Shown here one piece after another: positions 7,324-15,372 of a stretch of 64,000 bases of DNA. This DNA comes from Bacillus tequilensis KCTC 13622 (GTDB taxonomy: Bacteria > Bacillota > Bacilli > Bacillales > Bacillaceae). Every line of letters starts with the position of its first letter. Position 1 is the first letter of the stretch. A model generated the notes under the pieces. It was not told the DNA's origin. It made no database searches and was given only the letters and a program-made list of their open reading frames with translations. The translations under genes and the position numbers were made by a program. Location: positions 1-64,000 of the forward strand of contig NZ_AYTO01000029.1 of the NCBI RefSeq assembly GCF_000507145.1, written 5' to 3'.

Positions 7324-7454
7324 AAAAAAAAAAACAGACCTCCCTTGAGCCCTCAGAAAGTTCAGGGAATGGTCTATCTCAACTAAGAACCAATGAGCAA
7401 GCCCTTAGATGGGCAGCTTTTTGTACATAGCCGGGGTGTTGGTAGCACCCTGAC
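7324..7454 (-). ncRNA. Candidate structured small RNA, about 130 nt
   Basis: No reading frame explains this stretch, but on the minus strand it has a near-consensus promoter, then successive hairpins (AGGGTG/CACCC; AGC-GCCC/GGGC-GCT; CTCA/TGAG) and finally an AGACC...GGTCT stem with an inner CCCT/AGGG helix and a run of twelve T. That is a complete small transcription unit. It sits between the CBASS promoter and the rap gene. It resembles antisense or antitoxin RNAs of Bacillus mobile elements in size and layout, but no target or known family was recognised. Confidence 0.65.
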
Positions 7455-7460
7455 GTCTTT

Positions 7461-7489
7461 ATCTTACAGCAAATTATTTTAATTTTCAA
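7461..7489 (-). promoter_or_regulatory. Sigma-A promoter of the small RNA
   Basis: Reading leftward: TTGAAA (7489-7484), 17-bp spacer, TAAGAT (7466-7461). Predicted start near 7454. Confidence 0.7.
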
Positions 7490-7608
7490 CAATTTCTCTT
7501 TATAAAAGCTAAGCAAGAAAATAAAAAGGGTTCTATGAACGCCTCTCTTTTCATCAGTCAGCAGTAATTTGTAGTTGAATAATTACAAAACCTATTGCTT
7601 GTGACAAC

Positions 7609-7669
7609 CTCACACAATGTCTCTCACTTTATGTTTTTAACTGTTTTAAAATTTCCGACAATGTGTGAG
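7609..7669 (+). promoter_or_regulatory. Inverted repeat upstream of rap (possible operator)
   Basis: CTCACACAATGTC (7609-7621) and GACAATGTGTGAG (7657-7669) are inverted 13-mers with one central mismatch, 35 bp apart. The right arm ends about 9 bp before a TTTACA -35 box (7679-7684) with an AT-rich -10 region around 7701-7710. A dimeric or looping regulator is likely. The rest of 7490-7740 shows nothing else clear. Confidence 0.55.
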
Positions 7670-7740
7670 TATTTTCTCTTTACATTTCTTTCCTGCAATG
7701 TAACTATATAAATAAATAGGACAAGAAAGGGGTTTGCGAC

Positions 7741-8874
7741 TTGGGTACTGAGAAAGTAATCCCTTATGACTTAGTGGCAACTAAAATGAATCACTGGTAT
7801 GTAGCATTAAAGAATAACTGGGTTGCCAAGGCTGAGCAGATGAGGGATGAAGTCAAGGAAGAAATCGAGCTTATGGAGGAAAACCAAGACGCCGTCGTTT
7901 ACTACCAACTATTGAAATTCCGTCATGAATTAATGCTGGACTATCTCCATCCTGACAATGTCAGAGATATAGAGAAACAGTATGAAAGGCTAAGGGAACT
8001 GAAAAGTAACAACCAGAACCTCACAGGAATTTTAGAATACTATTTTTATTTTTTTATGGGGATGTACTATTTCAGGCAGCATGAATTGGTCTTCTCATTA
8101 AACTGTTACAGACAAGCTGAAAAATGTCTTGAAACAATTGAAGGAGAAGAAGTTGAAAAAGCGGAAGCTTATTTTAAATTGGCCGAAGTTTATTACCACA
8201 TGAAGCAGACATACTTCTCCATGAACTATGCGAAACGTGCTTATGACATATACTGCAAGTATCCGACATACGGTATAAGACAAGTACATTGTCAATTCGT
8301 TATTTCAGGTAACTGGTTAGATAACATGCGGCATGAAGAGGCATTAAAACACGCCGAACAGGCCCTAGAGGACGCTGAAAAACTTGGCGAAAATTATTTG
8401 ATACGCAAGGCACTTTTTAACATTGGAATATGTTATGATAAACTTGAAGAACCTTCAAAAGCTTCCCTTTATTACACTAAATCCCTTAAAATTGAAGAAC
8501 CTGAGAATCTGAGTTATGAAGCTAGAGCTTATTTCATGCTCGCATTTAACGAAGGGAAGCAGGAAAACCCTAAAAAAGCTAGGGAGTTCTATGATAAGTC
8601 TAAACAAAAAGCCTTAAAGTGCAATGAAAAAATTGTATTGGCTAAGCTAAAAATGGTTGAGGGCCTATACTTATCAAATTCCTTGGATCTTGTAAGGGAA
8701 ACTTTCCAGTTCTTCGAAGAAACAAGCATGTACCCGGACATGGAGTGGTACGGGGTGTACGTCGGTGACTACTTGTCCGCCAAGAATGAACTCAAAGGTG
8801 CGACTGAGTTTTACCGAAAAGCTATTGACGCACGTATAAAAATCCAACGAGGTGAGCTGTTACATGAAATCTAA
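7741..8874 (+). CDS. rap: Rap-family TPR regulator (phosphatase or response-regulator inhibitor)
   Basis: 377 residues, the usual Rap length. The N-terminal three-helix bundle (about residues 1-70; KMNHWYVALKNNWVAKAEQM then MEENQDAVVYYQLLKFRHELML) is characteristic of Rap proteins, and the rest is a row of TPR helix pairs (about 90-370). Rap proteins dephosphorylate Spo0F or block DNA binding by ComA and similar regulators, and are inhibited by their Phr peptide. It starts at TTG after AAAGGGG and overlaps the phr gene by 11 bp. It lacks the N-terminal HTH expected of AimR/arbitrium receptors. In mobile elements such pairs (as in ICEBs1 RapI-PhrI) gate induction by crowding. Confidence 0.9.
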   Translation: MGTEKVIPYDLVATKMNHWYVALKNNWVAKAEQMRDEVKEEIELMEENQDAVVYYQLLKFRHELMLDYLHPDNVRDIEKQYERLRELKSNNQNLTGILEYYFYFFMGMYYFRQHELVFSLNCYRQAEKCLETIEGEEVEKAEAYFKLAEVYYHMKQTYFSMNYAKRAYDIYCKYPTYGIRQVHCQFVISGNWLDNMRHEEALKHAEQALEDAEKLGENYLIRKALFNIGICYDKLEEPSKASLYYTKSLKIEEPENLSYEARAYFMLAFNEGKQENPKKAREFYDKSKQKALKCNEKIVLAKLKMVEGLYLSNSLDLVRETFQFFEETSMYPDMEWYGVYVGDYLSAKNELKGATEFYRKAIDARIKIQRGELLHEI

Positions 8875-8983
8875 ATTTTTACTTAGTGCAGTCCTGCTAT
8901 TGGGTATCGCAGGGGTAGTTGGAACATCCTATCTTCATCAGGAAAACGCAACTTACAAAGTCGCTGAAAGAATGGAGACTTGA
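8864..8983 (+). CDS. phr: Phr signalling-peptide precursor
   Basis: 39 residues starting inside the last codons of rap, as phr genes do. It has a basic N-terminus, a hydrophobic export segment (FLLSAVLLLGIAGVVG), an exposed middle and a C-terminal ...KVAERMET. Phr peptides are usually the last five or six residues after extracellular cleavage, with a basic residue near position 2. ERMET is therefore the predicted mature pentapeptide (compare PhrC, ERGMT). A terminator follows. Confidence 0.85.
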   Translation: MKSKFLLSAVLLLGIAGVVGTSYLHQENATYKVAERMET

Positions 8984-9010
8984 ACAAAATTTAATATCAA
9001 ATACACATAC

Positions 9011-9044
9011 CAAAAATAAGAGGGCCTCCCTCTTATTTTTTTTG
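9011..9044 (+). terminator. Terminator of rap-phr
   Basis: AAATAAGAGGG / CCTCTTATTT stem with a T8 run. Confidence 0.9.
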
Positions 9045-9120
9045 TCTAATTGTTCTTACCTTTAAGGTACCCACCTTACACCCTCTCTTCAAACAAATCT
9101 TTTCCTACACCTAACCATAT

Positions 9121-9152
9121 CGCAACTCCTTTCGCACATAGATCGATCACTA
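9121..9152 (+). promoter_or_regulatory. Phage-type promoter, copy 2
   Basis: CGCAACT, 16 bp, CGATCACTA. It lies directly after the rap-phr terminator and before the cytosine methyltransferase. A TCGCAC/GTGCGA inverted repeat flanks the -10 part. Confidence 0.85.
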
Positions 9153-9176
9153 CGGTGCGAAGGGGGTTGTCATTAT

Positions 9177-10184
9177 TTGAATAAAATCAGAGTTTTAAGC
9201 TTATTTTCAGGTCTTGGTGCATTTGAGAAGGCCCTCAGAAGAGTCCACGCCAATTTCGAAATAGTTAGGTTTTGCGAGAAAGAAGCCGCAATTGCTAAAG
9301 CTTACTCGACTCTGCACAACATACCTGAATCAAAGAATTTAGGGGATATTAAGTCGGTTGTCCCTTCTTCACTTCCTGAGTTCGATCTCATGACTTACGG
9401 GTTCCCTTGCACAGACGTATCTGTTGCAAAGGTTCGTGGAGAAGGACTCAAAGGAGAGGAATCTAGTCTTCTCTTTGACGCTTTGCGTATCGCTGAGTTC
9501 AGCAAACCCAAGTACATGATCGCTGAGAATGTAAAGAACCTTATCGGGAAACACAGAGAAGGTTTTGAGGACATGCTTAGACGTCTAGAAAAGATGGGTT
9601 ACAACAATTACTGGAGTGTTCTAGACGCAAAGGACTTTAACATTCCTCAGGAAAGGCTACGAGTTTTTGTAGTATCTATTCGAAAAGACATAGATGACGG
9701 TAGCTTCTCCTTTCCTTCTCCACGTCCTGATTTAAAGGGGGCTTCGTGTTGGTGGAATTTTTTAGATGTCAGTAACACCCGAAATATTACAAAACGTCAG
9801 CAGCGGGCCATCGATGTCGCAAAAGGGAAAATTCAAGACCCCTCTGTGAAAATCGAAGGCGAGATTAATTTTGATCGTACGGTTATTAGCCACAGAACAT
9901 CCGGCTTACGATTTCAATCAAACCCACACCACCCCACTATCACTTCTTATTACGGCACTGGCGGAGGGAATTTCACTGTCTTGGCCCATAAAGGAAAACT
10001 TGGCGGAATCACTCCGAAACAGTGCCTATTACTAATGGGCTTTGACTCAGAAGACTACGAAAAGCTAATCAGTGCCGGTATTTCCAAGTCAACAATCTAC
10101 ATAATGGCAGGTAATTCTATTGTCGTTAATGTACTTGAGGACATTTTCAAAAACTTGTTTAGAGAAGGTGCTAAAGATGAATAA
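9177..10184 (+). CDS. DNA (cytosine-5) methyltransferase
   Basis: 335 residues with the ordered C5-methylase motifs: FSGLGAFE (I, residues 10-17), GFPCTDVS (IV, catalytic Cys78), ENV (VI, 117-119), PQERLRVFVVS (VIII), and IMAGNSIVVNVLEDIF (X) at the end. No restriction-endonuclease partner is adjacent, so it is an orphan methylase, probably modifying phage DNA to escape host restriction. The target site is unknown. It starts at TTG with AAGGGGG upstream and overlaps the ligase gene by 8 bp. Confidence 0.9.
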   Translation: MNKIRVLSLFSGLGAFEKALRRVHANFEIVRFCEKEAAIAKAYSTLHNIPESKNLGDIKSVVPSSLPEFDLMTYGFPCTDVSVAKVRGEGLKGEESSLLFDALRIAEFSKPKYMIAENVKNLIGKHREGFEDMLRRLEKMGYNNYWSVLDAKDFNIPQERLRVFVVSIRKDIDDGSFSFPSPRPDLKGASCWWNFLDVSNTRNITKRQQRAIDVAKGKIQDPSVKIEGEINFDRTVISHRTSGLRFQSNPHHPTITSYYGTGGGNFTVLAHKGKLGGITPKQCLLLMGFDSEDYEKLISAGISKSTIYIMAGNSIVVNVLEDIFKNLFREGAKDE

Positions 10185-11262
10185 TGAATATCCACTAGAT
10201 GAGATCTTGTTACCTATGGGCGGTACTACTGTAAAAGATCAACGTAAAATGGACGAGCTGTGGGAGAACGATGATTATATCGCAGAAGAAAAGTACGATG
10301 GTTCCCGCTACCTTTCTATTGGTGGTCGTTTCTTTTCTCGTCATGTCTCAGTTGTCACTAAACTGCCTGTTGAAAAAACTGCGAATGTACCTCATTTAAA
10401 TAAAGTCTTGTCTGACTATCCTCTATTGCTCTTAGACGGAGAAGTTTATATTGAGGGTGGTAAGTCCAGTGATGTTGTATCGATTATGGGTTCGTCGCCT
10501 GAGAAAGCAGCTGCACGCCAAGAAGAGCGTGGTTATGTGAACTTTGTGGCCTATGATATCTTACGTGATATGGATGGTAATTGGTTAACTGACCTTCCCT
10601 GGATTGATCGTAGGGGTATTTTAGAAGAGCAGATGGAATTGATTTTCACTGACCACCCTGACACTACTCATATCTCAATATCAAAGTACGTCAAACATAA
10701 TAAAAAGGAATACAACGCAGAAATTATGAGACGTGGTGGTGAAGGAGTTATGCTGAAAAACATTAACGGTAAGTACCACCCTGATAAGAAACCTAGATGG
10801 AATTGGATCAAAGTGAAACAAGAGATTACTTCCGATGTAATTATCACTGGCTTTAAAGAACCAGTCCGTGAATATACGGGCGAAGAATTAGATAGTTGGC
10901 CTTATTGGGAGGCTGAGGATGGGATTCTATACACCTTAAACGGGCAACAAGAAGCTCAGGAAGAATGTTGGTCAAACGGTATAAAAGTAAGCCCAGTAAC
11001 CAGGTTTTATTTTTATGGTTGGGTTGGAGCAATTGAGTTTGCTCAATACGATGATAAGGGCGAACTTAAACATGTGGGGCATTGCTCAGGTATTAGAGAT
11101 GAATTACGCAAAGACATGACAGAAAATTCCGATAAGTATATTGGAACGTGTATGGAGATCTCTGCAATGGAACGGACTAAAGACGGTTATTTCCGCCACC
11201 CTCAGTTTTTACGATTACGTCCCGACAAGAATGCGAAAGACTGTGTAATAAATGAGGATTAA
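10177..11262 (+). CDS. ATP-dependent DNA ligase
   Basis: 361 residues. Adenylation motif I is KYDGSR with the nucleotidyl Lys39; motif III-like LLLDGEV; motif IV EGVMLKN; motif V WNWIKVKQE. An OB-fold-sized C-terminal half follows. It seals nicks during phage replication and recombination. The ATG chosen overlaps the methylase end and has GAAGGTG upstream; it is in one operon with the methylase under promoter copy 2 and ends in a terminator. Confidence 0.9.
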   Translation: MNNEYPLDEILLPMGGTTVKDQRKMDELWENDDYIAEEKYDGSRYLSIGGRFFSRHVSVVTKLPVEKTANVPHLNKVLSDYPLLLLDGEVYIEGGKSSDVVSIMGSSPEKAAARQEERGYVNFVAYDILRDMDGNWLTDLPWIDRRGILEEQMELIFTDHPDTTHISISKYVKHNKKEYNAEIMRRGGEGVMLKNINGKYHPDKKPRWNWIKVKQEITSDVIITGFKEPVREYTGEELDSWPYWEAEDGILYTLNGQQEAQEECWSNGIKVSPVTRFYFYGWVGAIEFAQYDDKGELKHVGHCSGIRDELRKDMTENSDKYIGTCMEISAMERTKDGYFRHPQFLRLRPDKNAKDCVINED

Positions 11263-11266
11263 TTAT

Positions 11267-11292
11267 AAGGGCTGCCTTGGTGGCCCTTTTTC
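11267..11292 (+). terminator. Terminator after ligase
   Basis: AAGGGC / GCCCTT stem plus a T5 run. Confidence 0.8.
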
Positions 11293-11308
11293 ATAGAGGT
11301 GATTCAGT

Positions 11309-11986
11309 TTGGCTTTATACCCCAATGGTTCCAGGGTTTATTGTGATAAAAAACTTCCTTCTGAGGCTGTACTTACAGGCGAAGAAACATTGGAGTTCGT
11401 AGTGGATGGACAGAGATATTCAATCACCCTACTTCCAGGAGCATACCTAACTAATCATGACCAGTTTTACAGCGACCTCCCTCCCATGATTACAGAAGCT
11501 TTATCTTCCAAACACACCCCACTTATCTGTAAGCTCGGGGGAATCCACGACTATGAAAACAACAGAACTGTCCTGGTCTTCGAACATACGGATACCAAGC
11601 AACACCACGACATAGACGTACTTGGAGGATCAGCCTACGCACAGCTAATAGAAGGTATTTATAATTTCGATGAACATGAAGACGGTACTTTCAAAAAGGT
11701 TACCGACATTGTGGCTCAAGCTCTGATTGTTAATCCAGGAACAAGCGAAATGTACTCCGCTATTGATGTGAGGATGTTAGCAGAATCAGACCTCCCGAGT
11801 AATATATCCGCCCGCAAATCAGGGTCACTCTCGGTGCAGGGCAGTATAAGTATTGTCAATGCCGCTCACATTGCCGGCTCAATTTCTGTGCGGAAAACAG
11901 ACAAAACACAGCTAGTATCTGACTTAGCAGTACAAGTGTCAGAGACGTTTGATCTTGGTTCTTTCTTAACCGTGAATTCAAATTAA
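11309..11986 (+). CDS. Virion-like protein sharing the LxS/GxIxV repeat of the 1284-aa fibre
   Basis: 225 residues from TTG (GAGGTG site). The first 130 residues are beta-rich and unrecognised. The C-terminal part carries four to five copies of an eight-residue pattern (DLPSNISA, VQGSISI, HIAGSISV, QLVSDLAV, DLGSFLTV) that is repeated roughly forty times in the large minus-strand protein at 35991-39845. It is therefore probably a structural or assembly partner although it sits among replication genes. It lies directly after the ligase terminator and no promoter is obvious. Confidence 0.6.
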   Translation: MALYPNGSRVYCDKKLPSEAVLTGEETLEFVVDGQRYSITLLPGAYLTNHDQFYSDLPPMITEALSSKHTPLICKLGGIHDYENNRTVLVFEHTDTKQHHDIDVLGGSAYAQLIEGIYNFDEHEDGTFKKVTDIVAQALIVNPGTSEMYSAIDVRMLAESDLPSNISARKSGSLSVQGSISIVNAAHIAGSISVRKTDKTQLVSDLAVQVSETFDLGSFLTVNSN

Positions 11987-12003
11987 GACTTCTAAAAAAA
12001 TAT

Positions 12004-12035
12004 CGCAACTCTACCGTACGTCCCTTCGATTACTA
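12004..12035 (+). promoter_or_regulatory. Phage-type promoter, copy 3
   Basis: CGCAACT, 16 bp, CGATTACTA. It precedes the paired winged-helix genes. Confidence 0.85.
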
Positions 12036-12065
12036 GGCTGTAAGGAGTACAAAGGAGGCTGCGAC

Positions 12066-12431
12066 ATGAGTAGTGATGGATTAAATAAAACAGGAAGTTC
12101 TTACGGAATTCTCAAGAAAAACTTGGTGTTAGATATGCTCAAAAAAGCTGGAAAAGAAGGAGTTAAAAACTCCGAACTATTAAAAGTGGCTTTAAGATTT
12201 TCAGGTATCTTACACTCTCTCCGTAAAGACGGTCACATAATTGAGTTGGTTGAAAAAGGTCAAGGTCAAATTAGCTATGTCTTAGTTGGGTTCGAAGAGC
12301 CAGGGCACCATGTAAGTGCTTATGAGAGATTATTCGACCTGGTAGCAGAACATGATAAAATCTCCACTTCCCAACTTCTTTCTATTTTGAAACAAAATAA
12401 CATCTGCTTTAAGCGGAAGGCTATTCGCTAG
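12066..12431 (+). CDS. Winged-helix-like protein, first of a paralogous pair
   Basis: 121 residues with an AAGGAGGCTGCGAC ribosome site. A helical N-terminal part leads to a SxxLLKVALRFSGILHSLRKDGHIIELVEKG segment and a YVLVG strand, the shape of a winged helix. The same pattern (helix, RxIHELVEQGYxI, strand, YVLIG) occurs in the next gene, so they look like duplicates. DNA binding is inferred; the role could be replication-initiation support or regulation. Confidence 0.55.
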   Translation: MSSDGLNKTGSSYGILKKNLVLDMLKKAGKEGVKNSELLKVALRFSGILHSLRKDGHIIELVEKGQGQISYVLVGFEEPGHHVSAYERLFDLVAEHDKISTSQLLSILKQNNICFKRKAIR

Positions 12432-12445
12432 GAGGGTGAAATTAA

Positions 12446-12844
12446 ATGTCATTATATAAAGCAGCGCTAGGACGGCTTGATTCACAGCAAAAAAGAATCT
12501 TGAGATTGTTGGAAGCAAGGGACTCAAGGGGAGCTTATAACTTTGAGTTGGCAAAAATCGCAATGTCTTACCAGCGAAGAATCCATGAGCTAGTAGAGCA
12601 AGGTTATCGAATATTGGTTCAGAGGGTAACTCAAGGAACCTATAAGTATGTACTGATCGGGAAACAATCCACCCACCCCCAAAACCAGCCTATTTTAGAA
12701 AAGATTATCCAGGAAATAGAGGAGAACTACGGAGGTTCGGTTGACGCACTTGAGCTTTTGGATATTGCTGAAAAAGTTGGAGCAAACATCAGCTATAAGG
12801 GTGTAGCTAAGGTCAAAAAGGAGGTAAACGATGAAGTTAAATAA
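12446..12844 (+). CDS. Winged-helix-like protein, second of a paralogous pair
   Basis: 132 residues, strong AGGAGGGTG site. An N-terminal winged-helix-like unit (ELAKIAMSYQRRIHELVEQG then YKYVLIG) is followed by a helical C-terminal extension. It parallels the preceding gene in layout, suggesting tandem duplication. It overlaps the next gene by 14 bp. Confidence 0.55.
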   Translation: MSLYKAALGRLDSQQKRILRLLEARDSRGAYNFELAKIAMSYQRRIHELVEQGYRILVQRVTQGTYKYVLIGKQSTHPQNQPILEKIIQEIEENYGGSVDALELLDIAEKVGANISYKGVAKVKKEVNDEVK

Positions 12845-13247
12845 ATTTCAAGTCTCTACAATCCTCTACTTTAAGAGTGGCAACTCTAAAAAAATCGATT
12901 GGGTTGAGGAACGTCTAGTAAAGAAGATTGACAAGGAGACGGAAGAGGTAACTCAACCACTTACTTTAGAAGAAGCTGACCTTTTCTTTCAAAGCAGGTT
13001 TAAAGAATGGATCGATAAAGGTGAAACTATCGTACGTAAAAATGCTAAAAAAGAAACCTCAGTAATTCCGTTTTCAAGTGTAGAGTATGCGACAGTTTCT
13101 GTCAAACTTCTGGGCGAAGACAATTTAACCGCAGAGGGTGAAAGAGATCAGAAATATTACGAGGACTTGCCTCTCCCTCCTCATCCCCCTTCTCCACCAA
13201 ATGAAAAAGGGACCCGTATTGAGAACCATCCCGCATATAAAAAATAA
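12831..13247 (+). CDS. Hypothetical protein with Pro-rich C-terminus, 138 aa
   Basis: Unrecognised. The body is mixed and Lys/Glu rich; the C-terminus contains LPLPPHPPSPPNEKG, a proline-rich linker or binding tail. Strong AAGGAGG site, translationally coupled to the upstream gene. Confidence 0.6.
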   Translation: MKLNKFQVSTILYFKSGNSKKIDWVEERLVKKIDKETEEVTQPLTLEEADLFFQSRFKEWIDKGETIVRKNAKKETSVIPFSSVEYATVSVKLLGEDNLTAEGERDQKYYEDLPLPPHPPSPPNEKGTRIENHPAYKK

Positions 13248-13271
13248 CCGATAGATTAGGAGAGAGTTAGA

Positions 13272-13925
13272 ATGGAAAACTTAACAATCATGGTTCGTGG
13301 TGAAAAAGTAGAGGTATCCGCTACCGAATTAAAAGACTATCGTGAAAAAGGTATGGCACAGTTCCAAAAGTATCTAGATTTAATGTCTCTTAGCTCTGAA
13401 ATTAAGAATTTCGCAAGATTTATGTTGGAGAAAGCCCCCGACTATTTCTTCATCGTCCCTGCCTCAGTTTCGGGAAAATGGCACGCCCCCTGGTCAACCG
13501 ACAAAGGCGGTCTAGTCAGGCACGTCCTAATGGGTTGTCAAGTAGCTTACGATTTATCCCGGACATTTGGGTTAAATGACAAAGAGACTGATATGGCACT
13601 TGCAGCGATGATAGGCCACGACATCATCAAATACGGCTTAGACTTTGATGATCGATATATGGACATGCACCCATTTATGCCACGGTCATACTACGGACAC
13701 TACAAGTCTGCCGGTTATGTCGGTGATTATGCTAAAACCCCGGAATTCGATACAATCATGTCTGCCATTGAGCGACATATGGGAAATATTATGACCGGTG
13801 AATGGACTTCTGTTGGAGGGGTAAAACCTGAGACACCTCTACAGTATGTAGTGCATTTAGCTGACTACATTGCCAGTAGGAAGAACTTAGTTCACACAGA
13901 TTTCATCAGCGGATACCAATACTAA
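13272..13925 (+). CDS. HD-domain phosphohydrolase
   Basis: 217 residues with the ordered HD signature: GGLVRHV (metal His), AAMIGHDIIKYG (the HD pair, about residues 118-119), an ERHMG helix and a distal HLADYIASRK Asp. HD enzymes of this length hydrolyse nucleotides or nucleotide signals. A role in nucleotide supply or in degrading defence signals is possible, but the substrate cannot be assigned. AGGAGAG ribosome site. Confidence 0.8.
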   Translation: MENLTIMVRGEKVEVSATELKDYREKGMAQFQKYLDLMSLSSEIKNFARFMLEKAPDYFFIVPASVSGKWHAPWSTDKGGLVRHVLMGCQVAYDLSRTFGLNDKETDMALAAMIGHDIIKYGLDFDDRYMDMHPFMPRSYYGHYKSAGYVGDYAKTPEFDTIMSAIERHMGNIMTGEWTSVGGVKPETPLQYVVHLADYIASRKNLVHTDFISGYQY

Positions 13926-13938
13926 GTAGGTGATTATA

Positions 13939-14181
13939 ATGAAAAACCTAATAAAACTTTTCTTGAGTTCGTTTATTGTTTTAATAGCTTGGTTTTATTC
14001 CATCATGCTACTAAAAAAGGTGGGGCTAACCCATATTCAAGTTCTTTACGTAGCACTTATTTACTTAGGGTTAACTGTCTTCTCTTTTCTTCCCGCTACA
14101 ATTTTATCTGCCTTAATGTCTAAGCTGGAAAGTAAGGAGAAATTCAATTACAGAAAAGCCTTAGAAGATGACGGAAAATAA
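13939..14181 (+). CDS. Small two-TM membrane protein
   Basis: 80 residues: a basic N-terminus, hydrophobic segments at about residues 6-22 and 34-58, and a charged tail. No family recognised. It lies between the HD and nuclease genes in the same operon, with an AGGTGATTATA site. Confidence 0.6.
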   Translation: MKNLIKLFLSSFIVLIAWFYSIMLLKKVGLTHIQVLYVALIYLGLTVFSFLPATILSALMSKLESKEKFNYRKALEDDGK

Positions 14182-14192
14182 GGAGGGTTATC

Positions 14193-15050
14193 ATGAGAGA
14201 GATACGCAAACTCTCAAACTCGGCATTGGAGCGATTTACCCAATGCCCCCTCTCTTTCTTTCACCAATACGTGAATGAGGAAAGACCGGGACAGGAAGGT
14301 GTAGAATCTTTTTACGCTGATTATGGGATTCTAATGCACTTCTTGGTTGAGATGTATCCAAGAACTAACTTCTATAAGGACTCCCTCCCATTTAAACCTA
14401 GCAACTTTGTTAGCGATGGAGATATTAATGGCGTGCTTAACGGTTTCTCGAACCAACTTATGGAGCGAGAAGATCCGCTTACTTTAGAACAAATGCTGAT
14501 TATTTATGAGGAACTATTCCCCATGATTGATTTCCCCAATCAGGAAAAACGAGATGAATACTATGAGCAAGGCTTGACCTATATAAACAGCATACCTGAA
14601 ATGGACTGGTCAAAAGTGGTCGGCCTAGAAGCAAAATTCAAGATCGACTTACAAAACGGAGTCGTCCCCTTAAAAGGGTTTATTGATAAAGTCGAAAGAG
14701 ATGACAAGGGTCTTATAGTTACTGATTACAAAACATCTAAACCCTACAGTCATAACGCCATAATGGCAAAGCCTCAACTTCCTATTTACGGCATGGCTTG
14801 CTTTTTGATGTATGGTGAACTCCCTTACAAGTACCGCTATGACTTTGTCAGGTTTGGGAAAGTCGTTGAAGTGGAGATACCCATAGAGCGTTTAACCGAA
14901 GTCAAGAACGTCATTAAGTTCAAATACATGCAAATGCTTGCATATCAACGTCAAGGTTCCTTCCCTGCACAGTACCAAGATTTTTATTGTAAGAATTTCT
15001 GTGGTTTTAATAGGCTCTGCGATAGATACAAACAATTCAACGGAGGTTAA
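14193..15050 (+). CDS. RecB/Cas4-like PD-(D/E)XK nuclease with Fe-S cluster cysteines
   Basis: 285 residues. N-terminal LSNSALERFTQCPLSFFH, then GILMHFLVE (the conserved His), LKGFIDKVE and VTDYKTSK (motifs II-III, catalytic Asp and Lys), and QLPIYGMA (the Gln-Tyr motif). The C-terminus holds CKNFCGFNRLC, which with the early cysteine makes the four-Cys iron-sulphur staple of the AddB/Cas4/Dna2 group. It probably trims DNA ends in recombination together with the RecA-like and RuvC-like proteins encoded downstream. Confidence 0.85.
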   Translation: MREIRKLSNSALERFTQCPLSFFHQYVNEERPGQEGVESFYADYGILMHFLVEMYPRTNFYKDSLPFKPSNFVSDGDINGVLNGFSNQLMEREDPLTLEQMLIIYEELFPMIDFPNQEKRDEYYEQGLTYINSIPEMDWSKVVGLEAKFKIDLQNGVVPLKGFIDKVERDDKGLIVTDYKTSKPYSHNAIMAKPQLPIYGMACFLMYGELPYKYRYDFVRFGKVVEVEIPIERLTEVKNVIKFKYMQMLAYQRQGSFPAQYQDFYCKNFCGFNRLCDRYKQFNGG

Positions 15051-15055
15051 CACTT

Positions 15056-15127
15056 GTGACGAAGAGACTTAACGGGCCAACCGATAAAGGCGAGCTTGTT
15101 AGAGACTACATTAAGGAGACCAAGTAA
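15056..15127 (+). CDS. Possible micro-ORF, 23 aa
   Basis: GTG start 8 bases after CGGAGG, ending just before the next ribosome site and ATG. It encodes a charged 23-residue peptide (Lys, Arg, Asp, Glu). It may be a true small peptide or only a coupling device for the following gene. Confidence 0.35.
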   Translation: MTKRLNGPTDKGELVRDYIKETK

Positions 15128-15130
15128 CAG

Positions 15131-15316
15131 ATGTACTTTATTTACACTTTACTTACAGCCTGGCTCCTTACCAAGATTGATTTAGACCAAGTCTTGTTAA
15201 GCGGGTTCAATGAGGTGGCTCACACTAACTATTCAATTAATGTTTATTGGTTATTTTTTGTTGTTGTCGGATTAGTGCTATCAGCCTTAGATGTCATAAG
15301 TTCATCACGCAAATAA
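15131..15316 (+). CDS. Small two-TM membrane protein
   Basis: 61 residues: hydrophobic segments near residues 2-14 and 36-55, basic C-terminus. No family recognised. AAGGAGACC site; followed by a terminator. Confidence 0.55.
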   Translation: MYFIYTLLTAWLLTKIDLDQVLLSGFNEVAHTNYSINVYWLFFVVVGLVLSALDVISSSRK

Positions 15317-15324
15317 CAAACAAC

Positions 15325-15357
15325 GGTCTCTGCCTATAATGGTAGGGACTATTTTAT
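15325..15357 (+). terminator. Terminator, stem with wobble pairs
   Basis: GGTCTCTGCC / GGTAGGGACT stem with a TATAAT loop, followed by ATTTTAT. The loop also reads as a -10 box, so a promoter role is possible too. Confidence 0.6.
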
Positions 15358-15372
15358 AAGGGAGGAAACATA

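Noticed and set aside
7741..8983. AimR-AimP arbitrium system
   Set aside because: The receptor has the Rap three-helix N-terminus rather than an HTH, and the peptide fits Phr (C-terminal ERMET) better than an AimP-type signal.
9177..10184. Restriction-modification system
   Set aside because: No restriction endonuclease lies beside the C5 methylase; the next gene is a DNA ligase.
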